From positions 365,718,001 through 365,782,000 of the forward strand of contig NC_092340.1 in the NCBI RefSeq assembly GCF_046630445.1: 64,000 nucleotides of DNA. The letters run 5' to 3'. A program made the translations under genes and the position numbers. This stretch comes from Rutidosis leptorrhynchoides (Eukaryota > Streptophyta > Magnoliopsida > Asterales > Asteraceae). Shown piece after piece: positions 47,388-61,466 of this stretch (its first letter is position 1; each line of letters opens with the position of its first letter). The notes beneath the pieces are model-generated. The model did not search any database. It was not told the DNA's origin and saw only the letters and a program-made list of their open reading frames with translations.

Positions 47388-47947
47388 TCACGTAGAACGA
47401 TGATTATACTCGAGGTACAGAATGAGATGTTGAGGCATGGGATGCGGATGTTGCTGTTGATGGATTGATGGTACTGTTGGTGTTGCTAATGGTGGTACTG
47501 TTTATGCTGCTGGTGCTGCTGCTGGTGTTTGTAACCTTTACACCATATTCTCCAAAGCCACCACCCGAGCGCGAAGCTCGTTAACTTCTTCTATTATACC
47601 TGGGTGATTGTCGGTTCGGACGAGCGGATAAATAAAATCTAGAATTTGATGTAGTATATAATCGTGACGAGATACTCTGGAAATGAGAGAGAAAATAGTG
47701 TTTCAGACAGGTTCGCCGGTAAGTGCTTCAGGTTCTTCGCCAAGAGGGCAATGTGGTGGATGAAAAGGATCACCTTCTTCTTGTTTCCAATGATTGAGGA
47801 GGCTACGAACCCAGCCCCAATTCATCCAGAATAGATGATGGCTAATCGGTTGATCCATTTCGGTTACACTGCTTTGGGAGTCGAGTGAAAATCCATATCG
47901 GAATAGTTATCAGAATCCGACGAACTTGAACTGATTGCGGAATTCAT
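47388..47947 (-). pseudogene. Decayed pre-gag accessory ORF of E3
   Basis: Minus strand from ATG 47947 (MNSAISSSSSDSDNYSDMDF), a frameshift near 47870-47890, then from 47858 MDQPISHHLFWMNWGWVRSL and LNHWKQEEGDPFHPPHCPLG, with a TGA after GEPV, and IIEEVNELRARVVALENMV followed by TAA, another TAA, and a TGA at 47388-47390. The Ser/Asp-rich head and C-terminal coiled coil are visible; I cannot name a family. It lies between primer-binding site and spacer, the position of ORF-A/ORF-B in E1. With three internal stops it is not expected to be made. Confidence 0.6.
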
Positions 47948-49407
47948 CTTGCACGGTTAGGTAAAGGATTTTATGAAATGATTTTCGGATATCGGATGAT
48001 ATTCTAATTACATAGAATATCTATGTATAGTACAGATGATCCAGTAGATTACGGAGGAAATTAAGGAAACGTGTCAGACAAAGTCTACAGTAACAGATAC
48101 GCTAAGATATGGATTAGCATACAGGCTAAGATATGAATTTTGTCTCTACAATACAATAAGAAGTGTCTAGACTAAGAATGATAAGCAGGTAATTTCCTAA
48201 GGATGATAAGTAGATGATTTTCGACACGAAATGATAAGCAAAATGAAAGGACCCGTCCTAATCCATCTGGAAGAATACATTACATTTGGTTACATCGCGA
48301 GGTACTTGACCTCTATATGATACATTTTACAAACATTGCATTCGTTTTTAAAAGACAAACTTTCAATACATCGAAAGTTGACGGCATGCATACCATTTCA
48401 TAATATATCTAACTATAATTGACTTAATAATAATCTTGATGAACTCGACGACTCGAATGCAACATCTTTTGAAATATGTCATAAATGACTCCAAGTAATA
48501 TCTCTAAAATGAGCAAATGCACAGCAGAAGATTTCTTTCATACCTGAGAATAAACATGCTTTCAAGTGTCAACCAAAAGGTTGGTGAGTTCATTAGTTTA
48601 TCATAAACATTCATTTTCATCATTTTAATAGACCACAAGATTTCATATATTTAATTGTACACGTAACCCGAGTACATAATAACACGCGTAATCCGCGAAT
48701 TAAAATTCATTCATATGGTGAACGCTTGATAATCGACTTAACTTTAATGCATAGAATATCCCCAAACAGAACCTCTCGTCTGTATAATAATAATAATCTC
48801 GAAGTACTAAAGCATTCGTACCCTGGATGGGACTTGTCAAGGTCCATAGATATATCTTTAGGATTCCCGTCAATTAGGGGCCATACCCGTTTCCTAATTA
48901 TTAGGTTACCAAGCTAAAAAGGGGTGATATTCAATATTCATAATCCAGCCATAGAATGTAGTTTTTGATCACTTGTGTCTATTTCGTAAAACATTAGTAA
49001 AATCAGCGCATGTATTCTCAGTCCCAAAAATATATATAAAAAGGGAGTAATGTAACTCGCTATAATGTATTTTGTAGTAAAAATACATATGACGAACTGA
49101 GCAATGCAAGGTTGGCCTTGGATTCACGAACCTATATCATGTATACATATATTAACACATATAATTGTAATCGAACAGATTTATATGTTATAAATGTTAT
49201 CTTAATAAATTATGCATTTCATTAATAACCTAATTAAATGTATTTATTTTATATACTTTATATTAATAAAATATTAATATAGTTTTGTTAAATATAGTTT
49301 TGTATGACAAATTTTATTGTAATACTGATAATAATGTTAGTAGTAATGTTGATAATAATAATAATATGGTTATTATTACAGTGCTCATGATACTAGTAAT
49401 AGTAAAA

Positions 49408-49410
49408 ATG

Positions 49411-49502
<92 letters not shown>
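49408..49502. repeat. (AAT)n microsatellite
   Basis: About 95 bp of ATA repeat in the nested solo LTR; frames of Ile or Tyr over it are artefacts. Confidence 0.95.
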
Positions 49503-49504
<2 letters not shown>

Positions 49505-51965
49505 TGTAAACATAATAATATTAATGTTAAAAATAATAATAACAATGATAATAAATTTAAGAGTTGTATTATGTTTATAATATTAATGATAATAATAATA
49601 GTAATAGTAATAATAATAATGATAATAATAATAATAATAATACTATTAATAATACTTTTATAATTATAATTAGCAACCATAATCTTAACTTTTAACTTCC
49701 TTTTATGTTAATAATATATATTCTTAGTATATACATTATCCATAATCTATAACTAAGGATTAAAAAGTTTAAGCTTTAGTTATACCATCATAGACATATC
49801 GTCATTGACATCATCATGATCATCTCCATCATCCTACATGATCATTATCGATCATCATTAACTATATCAATATTATCACCGTTCGAGCCATGATCATAGT
49901 CAAAACCGCATCATCGTAACAACACCATTTCATTACTTGATCTACGTCATCATCACCATAATTATCATCGAATGACTATTATCATCTATCATCTTCTCAG
50001 CCCAATAAAAAAAACAATAAATGGGTCTCGGCCCAACAATAATTTGGATCATCTCGGCCCACTTAATGTCTAATGATTTATTTAATTGAGCAGCCCAATA
50101 CATGTAACCTTTTAACAAGGTTCTCGGCCCAATATAAATCCATGGATACGGATCAAATAAATAATGAAGAACGGGTGGCCCAACAGAATTTGTAACTTGG
50201 CCAGATTCAGTTTGGTAAATAAATAAGGAGGTTGTTTCAAATAAATCGTTGAATTGGGAAACTAATACACGTCCCCATCTGAACCCCACTACATATTCCA
50301 TTAATAATACAATACAGAAAGATACCAGCTGGAAAGGCAGCCTTTATCAACACCTATTATCCTCCTAATCGTAATCAAACACAGGTACATATATCACTAC
50401 AATTTATTTGGTGATTTCGGTTGAGTTTTTTGAATAGAAACAGAAGCAACTAGACTGCAGTGGTTGTTGATTAAACAGGAACCAGAAAGAGGAGAGGGAG
50501 AGGAGAGAGAGATTGAGTGAGGTGGTGTTTGGGTCAATCAGATTACAGGAAAAAAATAGGCAAGTTCAAGTAACGGTAGGTAATCAAATGGGTATTTGTA
50601 ATTTCTGTTTAGCTTATTTGCAATAAAATTAATGGTGGTTTAGATGGTTTGTTCAAACCAGAAACAAAAACGAAAGCAATAGTAATATACATATATAGCA
50701 GCTGTAGTACGGTCTTGGTGATGGTGTTTTTAATGGAAGTGATTAAAGGTAGGTTTGTTTGATCGAAGAGAAGAAACAGAAAGAACTTACAGCATCAATT
50801 AAAACAATGATGGTGGTCCGTGGGTGGTGCTCGAGTTTGAGGTGGATTTGGTTTCTACGTGTTTGAGTCGTTGAATAGAAGACAATAGTATGTGTATAAG
50901 TTGAATAGTAGTAGTTGGTAAGTCGTGGGTAATAGTGGTGGTTGTCGGGGTTCACAAAGGAGAACAAAAATTAGAAAGAGTGACGGTTCTTTATGGTGTT
51001 CTTGTGGTTTGATAACACCGAACAGAAAGAAAAGAACCAGTGGTTTTTCCTTGTTGGTTTATGGCAGTTTAACGGTTTAAATGGGTGGTGTTTGATTTGA
51101 AAAAGGTTATTAAATCTTGGTTTGGTCAAACAGGAAACATAGTTACAGTAGCCCAGGAAAGTCGATGGGTTTGTTGGAGATAACAAATTGATGATAGGTA
51201 TGTGTGGGTGATTCGGTTCTGGGTCTTGCTCGTATAGCTAGCCACATAGACGAGTAATAAGTAGCGGGATTTGAAGTTGTTCTTGATGATTTGATGAATC
51301 AAAGGTGATGGTTTTGAAGAAGGTGATAAATAGTGGGGTTGGATGATAATCAAATAAAATAGTGATAGTTGAAGATAGATCGATGAGAATTATTAAAATG
51401 TTATTGTTATTGATGATGAAGGTTTGATAAAAGAGATAGATGAGATCATTGTTTATATAAGTTAAATGGATTATAGTAATATATTAATATCTATCAATAA
51501 TAGCTTAGTAATAATAATGGAATCAAAAAGAATACGGGAAACCTACAGTTCGGCAGCCTTGAATTATTAGTCTACTATTTCATTCACGCACTGGACTTCG
51601 TGTTTCATTGTTAATCAGTGGCGGATAAAAGTCTTCGAAAAATTCTCAAATTTTTATATTAATTATATTTATTTATTTTGGTCATTATGGTATAAAATTA
51701 AATCATTAATTTAATAAATAAAAATTAAATCAACTGTCCCTCTCAATTCTGGGTAAGATATAAAAAGTTCTAAAATTTAATAAACAGCTCCTAAATACAT
51801 TTCTAATAAGTATATAATTTATAGAAGTCATTTTTGGATCACCGTTTATTTTAAAATCATATAAGTTTGTATTTAACTTGCTTAATAGCGATCGACTGAC
51901 AAACGAGTGCTATTATTGTTTACTAAATAAATTCGAAACCATATAAATATACATTCAATATACCT

Positions 51966-52211
<246 letters not shown>

Positions 52212-52425
52212 CTATTTACACATAATGGTTCGTGAATCGTCGAGAAAAGTCGAAGGGTAAATGCATTCATGTAAACTGTTCCAAAGTTTTCGAGACTCGA
52301 CATTACAGACTTTGCTTATCGTGTTGAAACCGTATAAAGATTAAGACATTGCAGACTTTGCTTATCGTGTTGAAACCATATAAAGATTATGTTTAAATTT
52401 GATCAGAAATTTCTGGGTCGTCACA

Positions 52426-52544
52426 CAAAACTTTTGACATACAGACACGATCGAAGTCCAGACTCACTAATGCATCTTAACAACTATCAGTTAGACACAC
52501 TAATGCAAGACCTGGTTCGCTAAGACCACCGCTCTGATACCACA
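52426..52544 (-). other. E3 leader and primer-binding site
   Basis: Minus strand: TGGTATCAGAGCGG from 52542, then a leader closely similar to that of E1 (GCATTAGTGAGTCTGGACTT in both, 8749-8768 in E1). The shared leader shows E1 and E3 belong to one lineage. Confidence 0.88.
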
Positions 52545-55156
52545 TCTAATGACCCGTCCTAATCCATCTGGACGAATACATTACATTTGGTTACATCGCG
52601 AGGTACTTGACCTCTATAAGATACACTTTACAAACATTGCATTCGTTTTTGAAAAGACAATCTTTCATTACATCAAAAGTTGACGGCATGCATACCATTT
52701 CATAATATATCCAACTATAATTGACTTAATAATAATCTTGATGAACTCGATGACACGAATGCAACGTCTTTTGAAATATGTCATAAATGACTCCAAGTAA
52801 TACCTCTAAAATGAGCAAATGCACAGCGGAAGATTTCTTTCATACCTGAGAATAAACATGCTTTCAAGTGTCAACCAAAAGGTTGGTGAGTTCATTAGTT
52901 TATCATAAACATTCATTTTCATCATTTTAATAGACCACAAGATTTCATACATTTAATTGTACACGTAACCCGAGTACATAATAACACGCGTAACCCGCGA
53001 ATTAAAATTCATTCATATAGTGAACGGTTGATAACCGACTTAACTTTAATGATAGAATATCCCCAAACAGAACCTCTCGTCTGTATAATAATAATAATCT
53101 CGAAGTACTAAAGCATCCGTACCCCGGATGGAACTTGTCGAGGTCCATATATCTATCTTTAGGATTCGCGTCGATTAGGGGCCATACCCGTTTCCTAATC
53201 ATTAGGTTACCAAGCTAAAAAAGGGTGATATTCAATATTCATAATTCAGACATAGAATGTAGTTTTTGATCACTTGTGTCTATTTCGTAAAACATTAATA
53301 AAATTGGCTCATGTATTCTCATTCCCAAAAATATATATAAAAAAGGAGTAATGAAACTCACGATACAGTATTTTGTAGTAAAAATACATATGACGGCATT
53401 GAACAACTGAACAATGCAGGGTTGGCCTCGGATTCACGAACCTATATCATTTGTATATATATATATTAAAATATATAATCGTAACTGAAAAAGTTTATAT
53501 ATTATATTATATATTATATATATTTAATTTGTGTATATGTTCAAAATGTTTAATATTAATATAGTTATATATATTTGATTAGTATTTTAATAAAAATCCT
53601 AACTTGTTATATATGGATATTTATATAAATTTTTGTTAATATGATTAAAACATACTTATAACCTTAATAATATCTTTAAAACTTTTATTTTTATAAACGT
53701 AATTATTTTTAATAATAATGATAATAATTTTAGTAGTAGTTCATTAAATGATACTCATAATAATAATGATAATGTTAATATTAATAATAATAATACTTAT
53801 GTCATTAATAATAATAATAATACATATATTAGTAATAATAGCAATGATAATAATTATAATATTAGTAATACTAGTGATAATAACAATAATAATACTGATA
53901 GTATTAAAATTAATAATAATAATACTGATATGTTTTAATTGATGTTACTATAGTAATAATGATAATAACATTCATAATCTTAATTTTAGTGAATATAACA
54001 ATTAACATAATAATAATAACATAACTACTAATAATAATCACCATAATAATAATAATGAATAAGTAAATGAACTACCTTAAAAGAACTGATTTCCAAAAAT
54101 AATAGCCCGTACCAGGGCTCAAACCTGAGACCTCTCGTATACTGACACCGCACCCGGACCACACTTCTGTTTCTGATTATCTGATTCAATTTTAATAAAA
54201 ATTTATTTAACCCTTTCAGTTCCTGTTTCCTTTTCTTCTTTCAAACCAAAACAATCGACCCAGGAACTAAACCAATCGACATATTTAATCTTGATTCAAG
54301 ACTTTCTAATAAATTAAAAACGACTTGTGTTTGTATCATTAAATTAACAGAAGAAGAAAAAGAAAAATTTTTAAAAGCTGCTGCTTCTTTCTGTTCGTAA
54401 TTTTTTTTTTTAAACTCCAACCTTGAACTCAAATTCTTGAACGTTTTAGCTTACGCTTCCTAAATGAAATAAGTTCAATTTCGTTCCTAGAAACTATTAG
54501 AAACATCAATTTAACTTGAATCATCGTAGGAAACTCGAATTCGATTGAAAAACAAAAGTTGACTTTTTGATAAACAAACTTTGACTCCAAAATTTGAACG
54601 CGATATAAAGAGTTGAGATTTGAAACTTTACAGAAAGTTTAAGTGGAAGATTTATAACAACATTGCAATTATAGTTTTTGAAATAGGATTCGGATTTGAG
54701 GTTTTGACATTACACACCAAGAACAGAGCCGAGGGGCTGTGTTCTTTTAAATAAATTTTTGATTTTTGATCCTTTCGTTCAAGTTGTACTGGTAGAGAGA
54801 TATTTAGAGATTAGCAGACCTATTTACAGTTAATTGACTCAATTATCGCTTGTTTTGTAGCAAGATGGATTCGACAGAAATTTATTTGATTTAAATAAAA
54901 TAAACAAAAGCTGAATGTGACATCAAACCGATTTTGGCATGTATATGTGAATGGAATTCGATTATTTGGACAGTTTATAGACAGGAAACAAATTAGAGAA
55001 AAGTGTGATGGTGAGATGAAACAGAATACGTACTCCTTCAATCATGTATGTATATGATCGTATATATATTTATATTTATCTATATCTAATTATATATAAT
55101 TCAGTATTTTATATATGTGTATGTCTTTATATATATATAAATATATAAATAAATAA

Positions 55157-55213
<57 letters not shown>

Positions 55214-56039
55214 TATATAATTTACATCTAGTTAATATTATTAACTATTAATATATTAATGATAATAATATTATTAACATTTATATTAATAAAAATCCTA
55301 ATATTAATAATAATAAATTATAATAATAAAATAATAATAATAATAATATCATTACTAAATATGATAGGTTATATATTTCAAATAAAAAATACTATTAATA
55401 ATTTTATTAATACTAATATGGTAATAATAATACTAATTATAATAATACTAATGATAATAATCATGTTTGCAATAACAATATTATAACAATAAAATTTATA
55501 TCTATAGATTATATATTCATATTTAAATTGATATTAATATTAAAGATACTATAATAGTTTGTATATAACTACTTTCATATTTGTATCATAATTGTATTAA
55601 TATTGATATTTATTTTAATAATAACCATAGTACTATATTTTATCTTATAATTATATATATGTTAATAATACAACCTGCAATTACATTTATTAATAATTAT
55701 GTCATATGAATACATCTATTGAATGTTTAATATTTATATATTTTATAAATGTTATAATATAATAATTATTATTATAAATCCTTTATATATGTATATCTAT
55801 AAAGATAATAATATCATATATCTATTTATATATGTTTATCCTAATGATAACTTATTTATCTTGTTATTTTTACATTTACATATTTAGTCGTTCGTGAATC
55901 GTCGAGAATAGTCACAGGGTAAATGAATATATTAAAATAGTTCAAAATTTTTGAGACTCAACATTACAGACTTTGTTATCTTGTCGAGACCATATAAAGA
56001 TTAAGTTTAAATTTGGTCGAAAATTTCCGGGTCGTCACA
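52545..56039 (-). repeat. 5' LTR of E3
   Basis: 3,495 bp; minus strand starts TGTGACGACCCGGAAATTTT and ends GGACGGGTCATTAGA. It pairs with 41117-44587, from which it differs in an AT tract at 55160-55208 and scattered bases. Hairpin at 52872-52885. Confidence 0.95.
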
Positions 56040-56044
56040 TACAA

Positions 56045-56963
56045 GTTGATCCTGCCAAGATAGAGGCAATTGAGAAGTGGGAAATCCCGAAAACTCCTAC
56101 TAAGGTTCGTCAGTTTATAGGGTTAGCAGGTTATTATCAAAGGTTCATTCAAGATTTCTCTCGTATTGCGAAACCTCTGACTGCTTTAATGCACAAGGGG
56201 AAGAAGTGTGAGTGGAAGGATGAACAAGAGACTGCTTTTCAAACCTTGAAGAAGAAGTTGACTACCGCTCCGATATTGTCACTGCCTGAGGGTAATGATG
56301 ATTTTGTTGTTTATTGTGATGCTTCGCGTCAGGGCTTTGGCTGCATTTTGATGCAGCGAAAGAAATTTATTGCGTACGCGTCATGTCAGTTGAAGATCCA
56401 TGAGCAGAATTATAGAACCCATGATTTAGAGTTGGGAGCTATTGTGTTTGCGCTTAAGATTTGGAGACATTATCTTTATGGGGTCAAAAGTACAGTGTAC
56501 ACTGATCACAAAAGTCTTCAACATATTCTTGATCAAAAACAGTTGAATATGAGGCAGCGAAGATGGGTTGAGACGTTGAATGATTATGATTGCGAACTTT
56601 TATATCATTCGGGAAAGGCCGATGTTGTGGCTGATACGTTAAGTCGTAAAGAAAGGGTTGAACCCCGCAGATTTAGAGCTTTGAATATGATGATTCGAAC
56701 TAACCTCGCAAGGCAGATTCTTGAGGCACAACAAGAAGCCTTAAAGGAGGAGAATTTTATGAACGGGAATGTCAGAGGCATGGCTAAGAAGTTTGAGGTA
56801 CGAGCCGATGGTACTAGATATTTTGCGGGACGTCATTGGGTTCCGAAGTATGGTGATCTGCGACAACTTGTTTTAGATGGGGCTCATAAGTCTAGGTACT
56901 CTATTCATCCTGTTCAGAAAAGATGTATCATGATCTTATGGTGCTGTATTGGTGGCCTAATTT
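56045..56963 (+). pseudogene. pol: E2 pol continued: RNase H and integrase finger
   Basis: Resumes after E3: VDPAKIEAIEKWEIPKTP, then FIGLAGYYQRFIQDFS, RNase H with [26 protein letters not shown] and [11 protein letters not shown], and the integrase HHCC start ([11 protein letters not shown]). A frameshift lies near 56912-56925, after which the frame reads [11 protein letters not shown]. Confidence 0.93.
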
Positions 56964-58159
56964 GAAAGCTGATGTGGCTACGTATATGGCTAAGTGTTTG
57001 ACCTGTGCTAAGGTTAAAGTCGAACATCAAAAATCGTCTGGACTTTTGGTGCAACCTGAGATTCTCGAGTGGAAGTGGGAAGGTATTACGATGGATTTTA
57101 TTACTAAGTTACCGAGAGTTGCTAGTGGCTATGATACCATTTTGGTGATTGTAGATCGACTCACTAAGTCAGCTCACTTTTTGCCAATTAAGGAAACGGA
57201 TTCGATGGAGAAGCTTACTCGTTTATATTTGAAGGAGATTGTTTCTAGACATGGTGTTCCTGTATCAATTATCTCAGATTGAGACAGTCGACTTATATCG
57301 AGGTTTTGGCGATCCTTACAGGAAGCTTTAGGAACTAAGTTGGATATGAGCACCGCTTATCATCCGCAGATGTATGGTTAGAGTGAAAGGACCATTCAAA
57401 TGTTAGAAGACATGTTGCGAGCATGTGTTATTGATTTTGGTAATTGGTGGAATAAATATTTGCCGCTAGCTGAATTTTCTTATAACAACAGTTATCATGC
57501 AAGTATTAAAGTCGCACCATTTGAGGCTCTGTATGGTAGGAAGTGTAGGTCTCCTGATCTGTTGGAATGAGGTTGGGGATGCTCAACTCACAGGTCCAGA
57601 AATTATTCATGAGACTACCGAGAAGATCGTACAGATTAAGGAAAGATTGAGAACCGCTAGAAGTCGGCAAAAGAGCTATGCCAATAAGAGAAGGAACAAT
57701 ATTGAATTTCAGGTTGGTGATCGTGTTATGTTGAAGGTATAGCCTTGGAAGGGCGTGATACGTTTTGGTAAAAGGGGAAAGTTGAGTCCTCGTTTTGTTG
57801 GACCTTTTGAGATTATTGAGAGAGTTGGACCCGTGGCTTATCGTTTGAAATTGCCACAAGAACTCAGTGCCGTTCATGGTGTTTTTCATGTATCGAATTT
57901 AAAGAAGTGTTTGGCCAAGGCCGATAAGACTATTCCTCTGGAGGAACTTCATGTTGATAAGCAACTACATTTTATTGAGGAACCTGTTGAAATTATGGAC
58001 CGAGAGGTTAAGACTCTCAAACAGAGTAGAATTCCTATTATTCGGGTTAGATGGAATGCCAGACACGGTCCCGAGTTCACTTGGGAGCGTGAAGATCAAA
58101 TGAAGCAGAAGTACCCGCATTTGTTCCCAGATGTTGAGTCAACCCTTGCACCTTCTTAA
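56923..58159 (+). pseudogene. pol: E2 integrase and chromodomain-like tail
   Basis: Integrase core with [17 protein letters not shown] and SERTI, interrupted by TGA 57280-57282 next to the second catalytic Asp, TAG 57379-57381, a one-base gain near 57556 and TAG 57740-57742. From 57755 it is open: [55 protein letters not shown], stop at 58157. The chromodomain-like end is intact here, unlike in E1. Confidence 0.92.
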
Positions 58160-58164
58160 ATTTC

Positions 58165-58193
58165 GGGACGAAATTTCCGTAACGGGAAGGTAC
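58165..58193 (+). other. Polypurine-tract region of E2
   Basis: CGGGACGAAATTTCCGTAAC then GGGAAGGTAC, directly before the 3' LTR; it corresponds to the E1 region at 15248-15276. Confidence 0.7.
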
Positions 58194-60169
58194 TATAACG
58201 ACCCTACTTTTTCCGTTATCTTTTACCGTTAATTATTTAACGACCGTTAACTGTTATTCGTGCCACGTCATTTCTATGACCTATATTATTATTTTTGTAA
58301 TAATATATTAATTATTATGTGTTAAATGAATATTTGTATTCATATTTTAAATTGTACGTTTATACGAATCGCGGATTTCTATCCGGTGAATCTTTTCGGT
58401 TTTCAAACCAACGGTCGAGATTTTGGGATTTTTAAGTCCTAATTATTTTAAATATGATATTTTAATGTCATATATTTATATATAGTGTTTATATATATAT
58501 TTTTCCCGCGTAGTTAATATCTCTTCGATTATTTAATCGCGTAATCGTGTTTTCGCATTTCGGGTTTCGTTCGAGCGTTCGGGTCACAAGGATTTTATTA
58601 AATTATGAAAATGGCCCGCTAGGGGGCCCACCCTACCCCATTCGGCCGAACCCCATGAAGGGGGAGTGCCATTCCCTTTGTTTTATTTTTTTTTTCATTT
58701 ACACTTCACTTTTATTTTTCCTAAAACCTAATTTCTATTTTTTTCTCTCAACCTCTCCTCTCCCTCTCCCCTTGGCCATCACCCACCTTCACCATCATCA
58801 TCATCTTCATCAAAAATTAAAGCTTGGATCATTCTATTGTTTGTATAAACGCGTTGCTCTCGTTCTCCTCTACACGTTCATACTCTTTGATTATCGATTA
58901 GGGTATAAACTCTAACTCTACCTTTTCTATTTTTCAATTATTTTACTAATTTTATATGTTATATTAGTAGTATAATGATTATATGTTATTGTATTGTTGA
59001 TTGTATGCGTAGAAATGCTCGTTAATTCATGTTTTCGGTTTGATTGTTTTGGGACAGCAGTTTGATTGTTGTTTTCTGGAAATATAACTGATATAAAAGA
59101 GAAATTAGAGTATTTAGATGAGTTCCTCTCATCAAGACATTAATTTTAGACTCCGAATTCATGTCATTTCGATTCCCGGAGCTCTAGATATGCTTAAAAT
59201 GGTGTTTTGTTGAGATTAAAGTGTAAAAACGAATTGAATCAGGTATGGTCCGACTTTGTGATCATTTTTAGAGTCTTTAGGGTGTACTAGTGTGTTAGGA
59301 TTGATGATGGGATGAACTTTCATGTTCGGGTCATCGAAATCCGAGCCACGGATCACCCGGTATGACTAAAACATGTTTTTGAGCGGATTAAAGATCCAAA
59401 CTGATTAAGGACTGTAAGTTACGACTTGTTTGCTGTTCTTAGGGTATTCTTGAGCACACCAATGTGCCAGGTGGGTTGGTTAGGCGAAGATATATATAAG
59501 ATTCGCCGAAAACTGATTCTCGGGGCTCAAGTTATGACCCGATGAACTTTTAATTAAAACTTATGGTTATTAATTATGACTTATGATAAAAATAATGAAT
59601 TTAATTATCAATAAATTACTTATGATATAAAAAGTAATTAATTTAATTTAAGACTTATGATATATATATTTATTATATCATTTATTAATTACTTATGATT
59701 TAATTAAACTTATGATAAATAATACTTTTATTATTAATGGAAAATACTTATGGTAAGTATTAAACTTATATTATGATATTATTATAATAAGACTTATAAT
59801 AAGGATTAATTAATCATTTAATTATTATAAGGCTTAGTTATTATTTAATTATAATTTAATTATTAAATACTTATGATTTAATAATTATAATTAGAAACTT
59901 ATGATATGATTGATAATTCATTATTAATTAATAATACTTATGATATGATTTAAAATATATTATTAATTAATAATACTTATGTTATGACTAATATTTAATT
60001 AATTAATTAAATACTTATGTTATATTAATTATATCATTTAAACTTATGTTAACTTTAATAATTCAATTTAATTTAATTAAACTTATGTTATGACATAATT
60101 ATACATTTATGACTTTAAATAACATTATAACCTATATTATAATTATAACCTATACTTTAAAAATCAATG

Positions 60170-60264
60170 TTGACTATGTTTGACCAAGGTTGACTTTTGA
60201 GTTGACTTTCGGTTGACTTTGACTTTCAGATAACTTTGACTTTCAGTTGACTTTTGTTGACTTT
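60170..60264 (+). promoter_or_regulatory. Cluster of nine TTGAC[C/T] W-box words in the E2 LTR
   Basis: Nine same-strand TTGACY words in 95 bp (for example GGTTGACTTTTGAGTTGACT). TTGACY is the WRKY transcription-factor site. Whether the cluster lies upstream of the LTR transcription start is unknown, so regulation is inference. Confidence 0.5.
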
Positions 60265-60289
60265 CTAACTAAGGAAACTTTCCTAACTT

Positions 60290-60450
60290 ATAAACTTTCT
60301 AAAAATAGCAACTTTCTAAATATAGAAACTTTTCTAAAATAGAAACTTTTCTAAAATAGAAACATTCCTAAAACAGAAACTTTCCAAAAATAGAAACTTT
60401 CCAAAAATGGAAACCTGCTAAAAATAGAAACTTTCTAAAAATAGAAAGTG
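60290..60450 (+). repeat. Tandem GAAACTTTC array
   Basis: About nine imperfect copies of an AAAATAGAAACTTTCTA-like unit (roughly 17-19 bp) directly after the W-box cluster. Confidence 0.8.
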
Positions 60451-61466
60451 TGTGTCCGTACGCTGTTCCGATCAAACTGATGCATGTTGAGTGGTGTTCT
60501 ATATCTACTTGCAACATGTATAATAGCTATCATACTAAGACTTGACCTAAGTTAGTTATTTATATCGACCTGCTTTATTTATAGATCGGCGTTGTGTCCT
60601 TCCTGATCACTTTACTTCGTTTGTTGTTCGCTTATTTGTGTGGTTACTTCGTTTGCTATTAAGGTGAGTTATAGTCCCGTTTTTACATAATTTTCAAAGT
60701 ATAATTTTTGGGATGTGATTACATGCATTTTGTTTTACGTTTAGACACAAGTGACAATTAAATTTGAATTATTCGTTATGAGTTGAACAAAAATATTCTC
60801 TAGTCTGGTAACTGTAATCACTGGTTTCTACTGGTGAATGCGAATCCTACGGATAGATCTATCGGGTTTGACAACCCCATTTCGAGCTAGTTGTGCTAGC
60901 AATTTATAATAGAAATGTTTAGTACTTCGTATTTTGTTGTAGATACACTTGTTCAGTGTATATTATTATTGTGTTTGGCAAGGGTAAATAAAGGGTTAAG
61001 TGGTTACCAGGTGGCTCATTGATAATGGAATAATGTTTTATGTTTTCTAACATTTTAAATCTTGTGGTCTAAAGCTTATAAGTTTATTTAAACCTATAAT
61101 TCACTCAACATTTTTGTTGACAGTTTACTCGCATGTTTTCATAGGTACTTGAGTTATTTGGTTGCTTCCGCTGTGTTAGAAGAGTCTGCATGCATTTGGG
61201 CAGATTTTATTAAACAATTATGAAACTTTGAACTTGCATTCTATTTTTGGAATAATTTAATCTTGTGGGTTTTGTTGACAATGTTTTAATGTCAACTTTG
61301 GTATTTAATATGTTGGGTTACTTAAACTACATATTTTTGGTATATTTCTTTTTTGGGAAACTTTTGAAATAAAAGAATACAATGTCGTTTATTAAATTCA
61401 TTTAAGTTCGATCAAGCTGTAGGACCAAGTGACGGAGCCGTTAAGTGTTTTGACGGGGCCATCACA

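Larger units (their letters stand above)
58194..61466 (+). repeat. 3' LTR of E2
   Basis: 3,273 bp, TATAACGACCCTACTTT ... GGGGCCATCACA (the first G of the usual TG is A). It contains a CT-rich leader-like segment at 58740-58770, TTAA-rich sequence, nine W-box words (60170-60264), a GAAACTTTC tandem array (60290-60450) and the LTR hairpin (61106-61119). Confidence 0.93.

Noticed and set aside
49285-49680. Open frames of Ile or Tyr on both strands
   Set aside because: They come from (AAT)n simple repeats; similar Ile frames at 42319 and 53748 have the same cause.
50743-51353. Minus-strand frames of 60-75 codons in the nested solo LTR
   Set aside because: Low-complexity, overlapping, no domain, and within LTR sequence.
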